Source of the DNA: Paracoccaceae bacterium
GTDB taxonomy: Bacteria; Pseudomonadota; Alphaproteobacteria; Rhodobacterales; Rhodobacteraceae
Direction of reading: 5' to 3'
DNA: 64,000 bases
NCBI GenBank assembly: GCA_016938875.1
Contig: JAFGTV010000010.1
Span: 1 to 64,000, forward strand
Position numbers and translations under genes: made by a program. Within the stretch, counting starts at the first letter, position 1. Each line of letters opens with the position of its first letter. Positions 45,308-54,252 of this stretch are shown one piece after another. The notes beneath the pieces are model-generated. The model had not been told where the DNA came from and searched no databases. It worked only from the letters and a program-made list of their open reading frames with translations.

Positions 45308-45384
45308 CGGGGCGTAGCGCAGCCTGGTAGCGCGTCGGTTTTGGGTACCGAAGGTCGTGAGTTCGAATCTCGCCGCCCCGACCA
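45308..45384 (+). tRNA. tRNA-Pro (anticodon TGG)
   Basis: A 77-base cloverleaf. Acceptor arms are CGGGGCG (45308-45314) and CGCCCCG (45374-45380) with ACCA encoded at 45381-45384. The D arm is GCGC..GCGC, the anticodon stem TCGGT/ACCGA encloses the loop TTTGGGT (anticodon TGG), and the T loop is TTCGAAT. UGG reads all CCN proline codons by wobble or modification. Confidence 0.97.
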
Positions 45385-45862
45385 CCACATATAGATGACC
45401 CGCGGGGCCCCTTTCCCGCATGGTGATGATTTTGCGCCACATCGGCCGTGGCGCGGCGCAGCTCAGGCGTGCTCTCAATCCCATTGGATAACTACATATA
45501 GTGTGGCGGTTTTTTGCCGATATGCCGCATGTGTCTTTGCGCCCCAGTTCGGGGCCGTGAATCACCCCCGGAATTGCCTCTTTGGGTCAACCCAAAAAAC
45601 ATGGGGATAGATCTAAAAATTCCATTGACCCCACCATGCCGGATACGCCAACTTGTGCTTGCTTCGGATTGCAACACTACATCTAGTGGCAATCTGGGGC
45701 TGGACCGGACAACGGTAAAAGGGCGCATTTCCTGCGGGATGCGGAGCTCGCTGGCGAAGCCAAGGCGGGGCCGGACCTCTTGTGTCCGACGATTTGATTT
45801 AGGGGCGCGGTGGCCGCCAGGCGCGGGCACACACAACATAAGACGGAAAACGGGGCAGAGCG
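45385..45862 (+). promoter_or_regulatory. nrdJ upstream region with two NrdR-box-like sites
   Basis: A 478-base stretch without a supported gene. TAACTACATATAGTGT (45489-45504) and ACACTACATCTAGTGG (45674-45689) each match 13 of 16 bases of the NrdR-box ACACTATATATAGTGT; the second also has ATTGC/GCAAT outer arms. A third partial match (CACATATAG) touches the tRNA 3' end at 45384-45394. Small hairpins GCCCC/GGGGC (45541-45555) and TTTGGG/CCCAAA (45581-45596) lie between the boxes. No cobalamin-riboswitch box (GCCACTG) is seen on the plus strand. I expect NrdR control of nrdJ. Confidence 0.55.
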
Positions 45863-48800
45863 ATGAAGATTGAACGCAAATTCACCACCGAGGAAACCGG
45901 CGCATACGGCGCGATCGAGTTCACCACAACCACCTCGGAGATTCGCAACCCCGACGGCACGGTGGTGTTCCACCTGGACGCCGTCGAAGTGCCCGCGGGG
46001 TGGAGCCAGGTCGCCAGTGACGTGATCGCCCAGAAATATTTCCGCAAGGCCGGCGTCCCCGCGCGGCTCAAGACGGTGCGCGAAAAGGATGTGCCCGAGT
46101 TCCTGTGGCGCTCGGTCCCCGACGAGGCCGCGCTGGCAAAGCTGCCCGAGGACGCGCGTTTCGTCGGCGAAACCTCGGCCTGCCAGGTGTTCGACCGCCT
46201 GGCCGGGGCCTGGGCCTATTGGGGCTGGAAGGGCGGCTATTTCACCACCGAGGCCGACGCGCGCGCCTATTACGACGAGATGCGCTATATGCTGGCCACC
46301 CAGCGCGCCGCGCCCAACAGCCCGCAGTGGTTCAACACCGGCCTGCACTGGGCATATGGCATCGACGGGCCGGGCCAGGGCCACTTTTACGTCGACTACA
46401 AGACCGGCAAGCTGACCCGCTCAAAATCGGCCTATGAGCATCCCCAGCCGCACGCCTGTTTCATCCAGTCGGTCAAGGATGACCTGGTGTCGGATGGCGG
46501 CATCATGGATCTGTGGGTGCGCGAGGCGCGGCTGTTCAAATACGGGTCGGGCACCGGCACCAATTTTTCGTCGCTGCGCGCCGAGGGCGAGAAGCTGTCG
46601 GGCGGCGGCAAATCCTCGGGTCTGATGGGGTTCTTGCGGATCGGTGACCGGGCGGCGGGCGCGATCAAGTCGGGCGGCACCACGCGGCGCGCGGCCAAGA
46701 TGGTGATCTGCGACATGGATCACCCCGATATCGAGGAATTCATCAACTGGAAGGTCATCGAAGAGCAGAAGGTCGCCAGCCTGGTCGCCGGCTCCAAGAG
46801 CCATGAGCGGCACCTCAACGAATTGTTCGCCGCGATCCGCGCCTGGGATGGCAAGCCCGAGGACGCCTATGACCCCAAGGTGAACGATAGCCTCAAATCC
46901 GTGATCCGCGCCGCCAAAAAGGCCCTGATCCCCGAGGCCTATGTCAAGCGGGTGCTGGATTACGCGCGCCAGGGCTATGACAGCATCGAGTTTCCGACCT
47001 ATGACACCGACTGGGATTCCGAGGCCTATTCGACGGTCGCGGGCCAGAACTCGAACAACTCGGTGCGGGTGACCGACGCCTTTCTCAAGGCGGTCAAGGA
47101 CGATGCCGACTGGGAACTGGTGCGCCGCACCGACGGCAAGGTGGCCAAGACCGTCAAGGCGCGCGAGCTGTGGGACCAGGTCGGTCACGCCGCGTGGTCC
47201 TGCGCCGATCCGGGCATCCAGTTCCACGACACGATCAACGCCTGGCACACCTGCCCGGCCGACGGGGCGATCCGCGCGTCGAACCCGTGCTCGGAATACA
47301 TGTTCCTGGATGACACGGCCTGTAACCTGGCCTCGATGAACCTGCTGACCTTTTACCAGGATGGCCGGTTCCAGGCCGAGGATTACATCCACGCCACCCG
47401 GCTGTGGACCCTGACGCTGGAAATCAGCGTGATGATGGCGCAGTTCCCGTCAAAGGAAATCGCGCAGCTGTCCTATGACTTCCGCACGCTGGGGCTGGGC
47501 TATGCCAACATTGGCGGGCTGTTGATGAACATGGGCCACGGCTATGACAGCGACGAGGGCCGGGCGTTGTGCGGCGCGCTGACCGCGATCCTGACCGGCG
47601 TGTCCTATGCCACCTCGGCCGAGATCGCGGGCGAGCTGGGCGCGTTCCCGGGCCATGCGCGCAACGCCGATCACATGCTGCGGGTGATCCGCAACCACCG
47701 CCGCGCCGCCCATGGCGCCACCGGCGGCTATGAGGGGCTGGAGGTCAAGCCGGTGCCGCTGGACCATGCCAACTGCCCCGACGCGCGGCTGGTGGACCTG
47801 GCCAAGGGCGCCTGGGACGAGGCCCTGGCCCTGGGTGAAAAGCACGGCTATCGCAACGCCCAGGTCAGCGTGATCGCCCCCACCGGCACGATCGGGCTGG
47901 TGATGGATTGCGACACCACCGGGATCGAGCCCGATTTCGCCTTGGTCAAGTTCAAGAAACTGGCCGGGGGCGGCTATTTCAAGATCATCAACCGCTCGGT
48001 TCCCGCCGCGCTGGAGATGATGGGCTATGGCTCTGCCCAGGTCGAAGAGATCATCGCCTATGCGGTGGGTCATGGCAGCATCGGCAATTGCCCCGGCATC
48101 AATCACACCTCGCTGATCGGCCACGGCTTTGGCCAGGCCGAGCTGGACAAGATCGAGGCGGCCTTGCCCTCGGCCTTTGACATCCGGTTCGTGTTCAACC
48201 AGTGGACCCTGGGCGAGGCGTTCTGCACCAAGGTGCTGGGCATCCCGGCCGAAAAGCTGAACGATCCCAGCTTTGACATGCTGCGCCACCTGGGCTTTAG
48301 CCGGGCCGAGATCGAGGCGGCCAACGACCACGTGTGCGGCACCATGACCCTGGAAGGGGCGCCGCATCTGGACCCGGCGCATTACCACGTCTTCGATTGC
48401 GCCAACCCGTGCGGCAAGAAGGGCAAGCGGTTCCTGTCGGTCAACAGCCACATCTACATGATGGCCGCGGCGCAAAGCTTTATCTCGGGGGCGATCTCGA
48501 AAACGATCAACATGCCCAACGATGCCAGCATCGAGGATTGCCTGAACTCGTATGAGTTGTCCTGGTCGCTGGGGGTCAAGGCCAACGCGCTGTATCGAGA
48601 CGGCTCGAAGCTCAGCCAGCCGCTGGCCTCCAGCCTGGTCGAGGATGACGAAGAGGCCGAGGAAATCCTGGCCACCGGCACGCCCCACGAAAAGGCACAG
48701 GTGATCGCCGAGAAGATCGTCGAAAAGGTCGTGGTCAAAGAGATCGTGCGCAGCCACCGCGAAAAGCTGCCCGAGCGGCGCAAGGGCTATACCCAAAAGG

Positions 48801-49549
48801 CCATCGTCGGCGGCCACAAGGTCTACCTGCGCACCGGCGAATACGGTGACGGCCAGCTGGGCGAAATCTTTATCGACATGCACAAGGAAGGCGCGGGCTT
48901 CCGCGCGATGATGAACAACTTTGCCATCGCGGTGTCGGTGGGCTTGCAATACGGTGTGCCGCTGGAGGAATTCGTCGAGGCCTTTACCTTCACCCGGTTC
49001 GAACCGGCGGGCATGGTGCAGGGCAACGAGACGATCAAGAACGCCACCTCGATCCTGGACTACATCTTCCGCGAACTGGCGGTCAGCTACCTGGACCGCA
49101 CCGACCTGGCCCATGTCAAACCCGCGGGTGCGGCCTTTGACGACCTGGGTGGCGGCCATGAAGAGGGCAAGCCCAATGTCAGCTCGCTGTCGGAAACCGC
49201 CGCGTCGAAATCGTTGGAGGTTCTGAAACAGATCAGCTCGACCGGGTATCTGCGCAAGCGGATGCCGCAAGAGCTGGTGGTGTTGCAGGGCGGCATGGCG
49301 GCGACCGCGCTGAACGGTGGGGGCGACGCGATTTCGGCGCTGCAAACCCTGGTGCCCGAGACGACGACCACCACCACCGTCACCGCGACCGCGCTGAGCA
49401 GCGGCACCGTGTCGATCGACGCCCGCACCAAGGCCAAGATGCAGGGCTATGAGGGCGATCCGTGCGGCGAATGCGGCAACTATACCCTGGTGCGCAACGG
49501 CACCTGCATGAAGTGCAACACCTGCGGATCGACCAGCGGCTGTAGCTGA
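45863..49549 (+). CDS. nrdJ: Adenosylcobalamin-dependent ribonucleotide reductase (class II)
   Basis: NrdJ reduces ribonucleotides to deoxyribonucleotides with adenosylcobalamin, independent of oxygen, suiting a facultative phototroph. The 1228-residue chain has substrate-site cysteines ([15 protein letters not shown], then [21 protein letters not shown] with NPCSEY at 474-479), [18 protein letters not shown] and [21 protein letters not shown]. After a long linker a C-terminal cysteine-rich tail ([18 protein letters not shown], then [10 protein letters not shown]) supplies the reducing thiols and a zinc-ribbon-like element. This is the long alphaproteobacterial form. A hairpin follows the stop by nine bases. 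Confidence 0.96.
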   Translation: MKIERKFTTEETGAYGAIEFTTTTSEIRNPDGTVVFHLDAVEVPAGWSQVASDVIAQKYFRKAGVPARLKTVREKDVPEFLWRSVPDEAALAKLPEDARFVGETSACQVFDRLAGAWAYWGWKGGYFTTEADARAYYDEMRYMLATQRAAPNSPQWFNTGLHWAYGIDGPGQGHFYVDYKTGKLTRSKSAYEHPQPHACFIQSVKDDLVSDGGIMDLWVREARLFKYGSGTGTNFSSLRAEGEKLSGGGKSSGLMGFLRIGDRAAGAIKSGGTTRRAAKMVICDMDHPDIEEFINWKVIEEQKVASLVAGSKSHERHLNELFAAIRAWDGKPEDAYDPKVNDSLKSVIRAAKKALIPEAYVKRVLDYARQGYDSIEFPTYDTDWDSEAYSTVAGQNSNNSVRVTDAFLKAVKDDADWELVRRTDGKVAKTVKARELWDQVGHAAWSCADPGIQFHDTINAWHTCPADGAIRASNPCSEYMFLDDTACNLASMNLLTFYQDGRFQAEDYIHATRLWTLTLEISVMMAQFPSKEIAQLSYDFRTLGLGYANIGGLLMNMGHGYDSDEGRALCGALTAILTGVSYATSAEIAGELGAFPGHARNADHMLRVIRNHRRAAHGATGGYEGLEVKPVPLDHANCPDARLVDLAKGAWDEALALGEKHGYRNAQVSVIAPTGTIGLVMDCDTTGIEPDFALVKFKKLAGGGYFKIINRSVPAALEMMGYGSAQVEEIIAYAVGHGSIGNCPGINHTSLIGHGFGQAELDKIEAALPSAFDIRFVFNQWTLGEAFCTKVLGIPAEKLNDPSFDMLRHLGFSRAEIEAANDHVCGTMTLEGAPHLDPAHYHVFDCANPCGKKGKRFLSVNSHIYMMAAAQSFISGAISKTINMPNDASIEDCLNSYELSWSLGVKANALYRDGSKLSQPLASSLVEDDEEAEEILATGTPHEKAQVIAEKIVEKVVVKEIVRSHREKLPERRKGYTQKAIVGGHKVYLRTGEYGDGQLGEIFIDMHKEGAGFRAMMNNFAIAVSVGLQYGVPLEEFVEAFTFTRFEPAGMVQGNETIKNATSILDYIFRELAVSYLDRTDLAHVKPAGAAFDDLGGGHEEGKPNVSSLSETAASKSLEVLKQISSTGYLRKRMPQELVVLQGGMAATALNGGGDAISALQTLVPETTTTTTVTATALSSGTVSIDARTKAKMQGYEGDPCGECGNYTLVRNGTCMKCNTCGSTSGCS

Positions 49550-49558
49550 GCTCATCGC

Positions 49559-49578
49559 GGGGCGGGTGCGCCCGCCCC
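49559..49578 (+). terminator. Hairpin directly after nrdJ
   Basis: GGGGCGGG (49559-49566) and CCCGCCCC (49571-49578) form a perfect 8-bp stem with loop TGCG; CATC/GATG can extend it past a two-base bulge. There is no T-run. Confidence 0.5.
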
Positions 49579-49597
49579 GATGTGACCCGCGCCGCAG

Positions 49598-49671
49598 GCG
49601 AGTCTATCGAGCAGACTCAACAACGAGCGCGAGTCGCGAACCTGGAGGCCCCGTCATGGGGCCTCTTTTTT
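49598..49671 (+). ncRNA. Possible small RNA or nrdJ 3' end ending in a strong terminator
   Basis: A hairpin GAGTCT/AGACTC (49600-49618) is followed by about 25 unpaired bases and a textbook rho-independent terminator: GAGGCCCC (49645-49652), loop GTCAT, GGGGCCTC (49658-49665), then six T. The heptamer GCGAGTC occurs three times (49598, 49629, 49674). The terminator is certain; whether it only ends nrdJ readthrough or a separate short RNA is open, as I see no promoter. The remaining bases to 49913 hold no gene I can support. Confidence 0.4.
49645..49671 (+). terminator. Rho-independent terminator
   Basis: An 8-bp perfect stem GAGGCCCC/GGGGCCTC with five-base loop and TTTTTT. Confidence 0.92.
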
Positions 49672-49913
49672 GTGCGAGTCGCGCGATGGTTGAGCCAAAC
49701 ACCGCCGGTTTTCCCCCGCGCCACGGGGACTTTCCGCCGAGCGGGGGGCGGGGTGGCGGTCTTCCGCAGATGTCAGGGGAAAAATGCGCGGCGCTTGGCG
49801 CGTGCCGGGGTGGGCCTCAAGATTCCGCTGTTGGGGGCAAATGGCGAGGCGTATGTGGAATCTGGCCGCTCAAGAGGCGGCATGACTGCCCAAGACCAAC
49901 ATGGAGTTTACCA

Positions 49914-50156
49914 ATGAACCGAGTTCTTACCCTTGCAACGACCCTGTCCCTGGCCCTGGCCGGTGGTGCCGCGATGGCAGCCGAGAACATGGACACCGAT
50001 GGCGACGGCGCGGTCAGCTTTGAAGAGATGCTGGCGGTCTATCCCGCGACGACCGAAGAGGATTTCGGCACGATGGATACCGATGCCGACGGCATGCTGT
50101 CCGCCGAGGAACTGGCTGCCGCCGAAGAGGCCGGCCTGATCCCCTCGGAAGGCTAA
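49914..50156 (+). CDS. Small exported EF-hand protein
   Basis: An 80-residue precursor with a signal peptide (MNRVLTLATTLSLALAGGAAMA) and a mature acidic domain holding two canonical calcium loops: DTDGDGAVSFEE and DTDADGMLSAEE, each with Asp at loop positions 1, 3 and 5 and Glu at 12. It should bind Ca2+ in the periplasm as a paired EF-hand. Role unknown. GGAG precedes the ATG and a terminator follows, so it is a single-gene unit. Confidence 0.85.
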   Translation: MNRVLTLATTLSLALAGGAAMAAENMDTDGDGAVSFEEMLAVYPATTEEDFGTMDTDADGMLSAEELAAAEEAGLIPSEG

Positions 50157-50191
50157 GTCGCCCCGGTTGCCGGGCACAGTCCCGGCACGCG

Positions 50192-50225
50192 CGGCCCCCG
50201 GTGCATCCCCGCCGGGGGCCGTTTT
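50192..50225 (+). terminator. Terminator after the EF-hand gene
   Basis: CGGCCCCCGG (50192-50201) and CCGGGGGCCG (50212-50221) form a 10-bp stem followed by TTTT; it faces the end of ilvN and may serve both. Confidence 0.85.
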
Positions 50226-50250
50226 GCCAGGTATCGCCGAGGTGTGCCGC

Positions 50251-50811
50251 TCAGGCGCCGCGGGCCAGGGCCGCGACCCCGGTGCGGGCCATTTCGGCCA
50301 GGCCCAGCGGGCGCATCAGATCGGCAAAGGCGTCGATCTTTTGCGGTGTTCCGGTAATCTCGAACACAAAGCTTTCCAGCGTGGAATCCACCACGTTGGC
50401 GCGAAAGATGTCGGCAAGGCGCAACGCCTCGACCCGCTTTTCGCCGGTGCCCGACACCTTGAACAGTGCCAGCTCACGCTCGACCGAGGCGCCCTCGACG
50501 GTCAGGTCGTGCACCTCGTGGACCGGGACGATCCGGCCCAGCTGGGCCTTGATCTGTTCGATCACGGCGGGGGTGCCGGTGGTGACGATGGTGATCCGGC
50601 TGGTATGGCCCAGGTGGTCCACCTCGGCCACGGTCAGGCTGTCGATGTTATAGCCCCGCCCCGAGAACAGCCCGATCACGCGGGCCAGAACGCCGGCCTC
50701 GTTGTCGACGATCACCGCCAGGGTATGGCGTTCGATCGCATCGGCATTGGGGTCGCGCAGGTCATAAGCGGAATGCTTTGACGTGCCCTGTTGGATGTTG
50801 AGTGCTGCCAT
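50251..50811 (-). CDS. ilvN: Acetolactate synthase small (regulatory) subunit
   Basis: Regulatory partner of IlvB, giving valine feedback inhibition. The 186-residue protein has an N-terminal ACT domain (HTLAVIVDNEAGVLARVIGLFSGRGYNIDSLTV) and a second ACT-like C-terminal domain (FRANVVDSTLESFVFEITG). The length is typical of the IlvH-like form. It starts 71 bases after ilvB; the gap contains a GC-rich hairpin repeat that could reduce downstream expression. Confidence 0.95.
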   Translation of the reverse strand: MAALNIQQGTSKHSAYDLRDPNADAIERHTLAVIVDNEAGVLARVIGLFSGRGYNIDSLTVAEVDHLGHTSRITIVTTGTPAVIEQIKAQLGRIVPVHEVHDLTVEGASVERELALFKVSGTGEKRVEALRLADIFRANVVDSTLESFVFEITGTPQKIDAFADLMRPLGLAEMARTGVAALARGA

Positions 50812-50822
50812 GTCCGTGTCTT

Positions 50823-50875
50823 CCTGTCTGAAATATCCAGGGGGGGGGGCGCAGGGGGGCCGCGCGCCCCCCGGC
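50823..50875. repeat. Copy C of the dispersed intergenic element
   Basis: CCTGTCTGAAATATCCAGG, a ten-base G-run, and a GC-rich inverted repeat (G6...C6). It lies between ilvB and ilvN. The TCTxAAATATCC core and following G-run match copy B at 36784. Confidence 0.6.
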
Positions 50876-50881
50876 CACAAT

Positions 50882-52636
50882 TTACACCAGCACCGCGCCG
50901 GAGCTGCCGATCGCATCGTCGGTGGACGCATCCCCCAGCAGCATCTTGTTGTGCGGCTCGCCTGAAGGGATCATCGGGAAGCAGTTTTCGTGCTTTTCCA
51001 CCAAGCAGTCAAAGATCACCGGCCCGTCATAGGCCAGCATCTCGGCGATGGCGTCGTCCAGGTCGGCGGGATCCTTGCACTGGATGCCCTTGGCGCCAAA
51101 GGCCTCTGCCAGCTTGACGAAATCGGGCAGGGCCTCGGACCAGGAATGCGAATGGCGCCCGCCATGCAGCAGGGTCTGCCACTGGCGCACCATGCCCAGG
51201 CGTTCGTTGTTGAGGATGAACTGCTTGACCGGCAGGTTGTATTGGATCGCGGTGCCCATCTCTTGCATGTTCATCAGCCACGACCCCTCGCCGGCGACAT
51301 TGATCACCAGCGCCTCGGGATGGGCGATCTGCACACCGATCGAGGCGGGAAAGCCATAGCCCATGGTGCCCAGCCCGCCAGAGGTCATCCAGCGGTTCGG
51401 CGCCTCAAATCCCAGGAATTGCGCGGCCCACATCTGGTGCTGGCCGACCTCGGTGCAGATATAGCGGTCCTGGCCCTTGGTCAGCGCCTCCAGCCGTTGC
51501 AGGGCGTATTGCGGTTTGATGATCGTGTCGGAATTGACATAGGTCAGGCATTCGACGCCGCGCCATTCCTGGATCTGTGCCCACCACTTGGCCAGGGCGG
51601 GCTTGTTGACCTTGCGCCCGCGCGATTTCCACAGCCGCAGCATATCCTCCAGCACATGGGCCACGTCACCGACGATCGGGATGTCGGCATGGACGGTCTT
51701 GTTGATCGACGAGGGGTCGATGTCGATATGCGCCTTGACCGAGCCGGGGCTGAAATCCGACAGCCGCCCGGTGATCCGGTCATCGAACCGCGCACCGATA
51801 TTGATCATCAGGTCGCAGTCGTGCATCGCCAGGTTGGCCTCGTAGAGGCCATGCATGCCCAGCATCCCCAGCCACTGTTCGCCCGAGGCGGGATAGGCGC
51901 CCAGCCCCATCAGCGTCGAGGTGACCGGGAACCCCGTGGCCGCCGCCAGTTCGCGCAACAGTTGCGTCGCCGCGTCGCCCGAGTTGATGACCCCGCCGCC
52001 GGTGTAAAAGATCGGCCGCTCGGCGGTTTCCATCGCCTCGACCAGGCGGGTGATCATCGCCATGTCGCCTTTGACCCGGGGCTGATAATGGGCCACGCGG
52101 GCGCGGCGCGGTTCTGTATAGGTGCCTTCGGCGAATTGCACGTCCTTGGGAATGTCGATCAGCACGGGGCCGGGACGGCCGGTGGTGGCGACGTGGAACG
52201 CCTGGTGGATGGTTTCGGCCAGCTTGTCGGTTTCCTTGACCAGCCAGTTGTGCTTGGTGCAGGGGCGGGTGATGCCGACCGTGTCGGCCTCTTGGAAGGC
52301 ATCGTTGCCAACCATGAAGGTGGGCACCTGGCCGGTCAGAACCACCAGCGGAATGCTGTCCATCAGCGCGTCGGTGATGCCGGTCACCGCATTGGTGGCG
52401 CCAGGCCCCGAGGTGACCAGAACGACCCCCGGCTTGCCGGTCGAGCGGGCATAGCCCTCGGCGGCATGCACGGCGGCCTGTTCGTGGCGCACCAGGATGT
52501 GGCGGATCTCGTTTTGCTGAAAGATCTCGTCATAGATCGGCAGCACGGCCCCGCCGGGATAGCCGAAGATGACCTCGACCCCCTGATCCCTGAGCGCCTG
52601 AACCACCATTTTCGCGCCGGTCATGGCCTGTGTCAT
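50882..52636 (-). CDS. ilvB: Acetolactate synthase large (catalytic) subunit
   Basis: Thiamine-diphosphate enzyme condensing pyruvate (or pyruvate plus 2-oxobutyrate), first step of valine/leucine/isoleucine synthesis. The 584-residue protein begins MTQAMTGAKMVVQALRDQGV and shows VIFGYPGGAVLPIYD, the catalytic glutamate in LVRHEQAAVHAAEGYAR, VTSGPGATNAVTGI and the PYR, TPP-III and PP domains in order. The ThDP motif reads GEGSW rather than GDGSF. The start at 52636 follows the attenuator leader described at 52672-52831. Probable operon with ilvN. Confidence 0.96.
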   Translation of the reverse strand: MTQAMTGAKMVVQALRDQGVEVIFGYPGGAVLPIYDEIFQQNEIRHILVRHEQAAVHAAEGYARSTGKPGVVLVTSGPGATNAVTGITDALMDSIPLVVLTGQVPTFMVGNDAFQEADTVGITRPCTKHNWLVKETDKLAETIHQAFHVATTGRPGPVLIDIPKDVQFAEGTYTEPRRARVAHYQPRVKGDMAMITRLVEAMETAERPIFYTGGGVINSGDAATQLLRELAAATGFPVTSTLMGLGAYPASGEQWLGMLGMHGLYEANLAMHDCDLMINIGARFDDRITGRLSDFSPGSVKAHIDIDPSSINKTVHADIPIVGDVAHVLEDMLRLWKSRGRKVNKPALAKWWAQIQEWRGVECLTYVNSDTIIKPQYALQRLEALTKGQDRYICTEVGQHQMWAAQFLGFEAPNRWMTSGGLGTMGYGFPASIGVQIAHPEALVINVAGEGSWLMNMQEMGTAIQYNLPVKQFILNNERLGMVRQWQTLLHGGRHSHSWSEALPDFVKLAEAFGAKGIQCKDPADLDDAIAEMLAYDGPVIFDCLVEKHENCFPMIPSGEPHNKMLLGDASTDDAIGSSGAVLV

Positions 52637-52671
52637 CTCTACTCTCCGTCCTGTCCGCACCGTCTGCGCAT

Positions 52672-52705
52672 AAAAAAACCCCCGACTTTGGCGGGGGCGC
52701 ATGGG
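52672..52705 (-). promoter_or_regulatory. ilvB attenuator: terminator and competing arm
   Basis: On the minus strand CCCCCG (52692-52697) and CGGGGG (52679-52684) form a terminator stem followed by seven T (52672-52678), 35 bases before ilvB. The bases just 5' to it, CCCATGCGCC (52696-52705), can instead pair perfectly with GGCGCATGGG (52731-52740) in the end of the leader-peptide frame, sharing two bases with the terminator arm. This is the antiterminator. The two folds exclude each other. Confidence 0.75.
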
Positions 52706-52723
52706 AAAAGTCCTGGGTGTCCG

Positions 52724-52780
52724 TTACCGGCCCATGCGCCTGTCATCCGTTCCTACCAGAATGGTCACCATTTTTCGCAT
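52724..52780 (-). CDS. ilvB leader peptide (attenuation control peptide)
   Basis: An 18-codon frame, MRKMVTILVGTDDRRMGR, with four branched-chain codons (Val, Ile, Leu, Val) in a window of five, followed by a stop (52724-52726) just past the antiterminator's first arm. GAGGA precedes the first ATG; a second ATG at 52771 with better spacing gives MVTILVG. Stalling at the branched-chain codons would leave the first arm free to make the antiterminator, while a ribosome at the stop covers it and allows termination. Confidence 0.7.
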   Translation of the reverse strand: MRKMVTILVGTDDRRMGR

Positions 52781-52802
52781 TCCTCGTCCGCGATCGCAGG
52801 CG

Positions 52803-52831
52803 ACATTAGGAGGGTGCCCCAAGCGGGTCAA
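52803..52831 (-). promoter_or_regulatory. ilvB operon promoter
   Basis: On the minus strand TTGACC (52826-52831), 17 bases, TAATGT (52803-52808), strong for this genome. It would start RNA near 52796, making a leader of about 160 nt that contains the peptide and attenuator. The plus-strand bases from 52832 to 53078 hold the promoter region of the next gene; nothing else is recognised there. Confidence 0.65.
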
Positions 52832-53078
52832 CCGCGAAAATGGCGAATTATCGGTCTCTGCGACAAGAATTCCTTTTCATTTGTTGCGGAGCAGGGGGGT
52901 GCGCGCGCATTTCTCGGAAATCCAAGGCTTGAGCAGGGTGCAGACCGGGATTGCAAAAACAGCATGTGCCGCACCCTCGCGCGCGATGTTCGCGGCGGCT
53001 AGGGTCGCGACGGAGACGCGCCAAGGCCGGGTGTCGAGTTGCCCGGCACAATGACCGAAAATTCAAGGATACCTGCCG

Positions 53079-54161
53079 ATGGACCGTCGATCTTTCCTCA
53101 CCACCTCTGCGCTGGCCGCCACCGGGGGGGCCGCGGCGACCCTGGCCGCACCCGCCTATGCCCAGGGCAAGCGGCAACTGACCATGGTCACCAGCTGGGC
53201 GCGCGGCATGGCCGGGCTGCATGACGGCGCGCAGGCCTGTGCCGACCGGATCACCGCGCTGACCGACGGCCAGCTGAGCGTCGAGCTGAAGGCCGCGGGC
53301 GAATTGGTCGGCGCGTTCGAGGTGTTCGACGCGGTCAGCTCGGGTCAGGCGGACATGTATCACGCGGGCGACTACTATTTCGTCAACCAGCACCCGGCCT
53401 ATGCGTTCTTTGCCTCGGTGCCCTTCGGGATGACCGCGCAAGAGCTCAACAACTGGTATTATTACGGCGAGGGTCACGCGCTGCATGACGAGCTGGGCGC
53501 GATCTTTGGGTTGAAATCCTTTCTGGCGGGCAATACCGGCGCCCAGGCGGGCGGCTGGTTCCGCAAGGAGATCAAATCGGCCGAGGATTTCCAGGGGCTG
53601 AAATTCCGCATGCCGGGTCTCGGCGGCCAGGCGCTGGGCAAGCTGGGCGCCTCGGTGCAGAACATTCCCGGCGGCGAGGTTTACCAGGCGCTGTCCACCG
53701 GCGCCATTGACGGCACCGAATGGGTCGGGCCCTGGGCCGATGAAAAGGCCGGGTTCTACGAGGTGGCCAAGTTCTACTACACCGCCGGCTTCCACGAACC
53801 GGGCACCGCGCTGACGCTGGCGCTGAACCGCGACCTGTTCGACAGCCTGACGCCTGTTCAGCAGGGCATCGTCGAAACCGTCTCGGCGCAGGTCAACCAG
53901 TGGAACCTGTGCCAGTTCCTGTCGGAAAACGGCACCGCGCTGGCGCGACTGGCCAGCCAGGGCGTGCAGATGATGCAGTTCCCCGACGATGTCTGGGATG
54001 CCTTTGGCGCGGCTTCGCAAGAAACCCTGGAGAGCAACCGCGACGGCGATCTCTACGACCGTGTGCTGGACAGCTACATGGCCTCGCTCAAGGCGTCCTC
54101 GGCCTGGCTCAAGGCCTCGGACGGCACCTATCGCGCCCAGCGCGACCGGGTAATGGGCTAA
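53079..54161 (+). CDS. TRAP transporter substrate-binding protein 1 (DctP/TakP family)
   Basis: A 360-residue periplasmic binding protein with a twin-arginine-type signal (MDRRSFLTTSALAATGG, cut near AYAQG). Core motifs match the TakP branch, which binds pyruvate and other 2-oxo acids: GNTGAQAGGWFRKEI, GLKFRMPGLGGQ (substrate-carboxylate arginine), GAIDGTEWVGPWADEKAGFYEVAKFYYTAGFHEPG with the Trp and Glu equivalent to substrate/metal ligands of TakP. Ligand is therefore probably a 2-oxo acid, by inference. AAGGA precedes the ATG. A paralogue follows at 54404. Confidence 0.88.
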   Translation: MDRRSFLTTSALAATGGAAATLAAPAYAQGKRQLTMVTSWARGMAGLHDGAQACADRITALTDGQLSVELKAAGELVGAFEVFDAVSSGQADMYHAGDYYFVNQHPAYAFFASVPFGMTAQELNNWYYYGEGHALHDELGAIFGLKSFLAGNTGAQAGGWFRKEIKSAEDFQGLKFRMPGLGGQALGKLGASVQNIPGGEVYQALSTGAIDGTEWVGPWADEKAGFYEVAKFYYTAGFHEPGTALTLALNRDLFDSLTPVQQGIVETVSAQVNQWNLCQFLSENGTALARLASQGVQMMQFPDDVWDAFGAASQETLESNRDGDLYDRVLDSYMASLKASSAWLKASDGTYRAQRDRVMG

Positions 54162-54167
54162 GCCCAC

Positions 54168-54201
54168 CGCCGCCCCCCGGCCCGTTTGCCGGGGGGCGGC
54201 G
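54168..54201 (+). terminator. 14-bp hairpin after the first binding-protein gene
   Basis: CGCCGCCCCCCGGC (54168-54181) and GCCGGGGGGCGGCG (54188-54201) pair perfectly with a six-base loop. There is no T-run. Probably the 3' end or stability element of the first binding-protein mRNA. Confidence 0.65.
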
Positions 54202-54252
54202 AATCGTGCCTCGGCCCGGCCGGGTCGCGACACTGGCCGCTCTGCCTGCACA

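Noticed and set aside
45384-45394. Third NrdR box at the end of tRNA-Pro
   Set aside because: Only the central CACATATAG matches; the flanks do not, and it touches the tRNA 3' end.
45385-45862. Cobalamin riboswitch upstream of B12-dependent nrdJ
   Set aside because: No GCCACTG box or conserved core is seen on the plus strand; GCCACTAG exists only on the opposite strand inside the NrdR-like site.
47450-49555. 700-codon minus-strand frame under nrdJ
   Set aside because: Antisense shadow of nrdJ; composition dominated by Arg/His/Gln/Gly and no motif.
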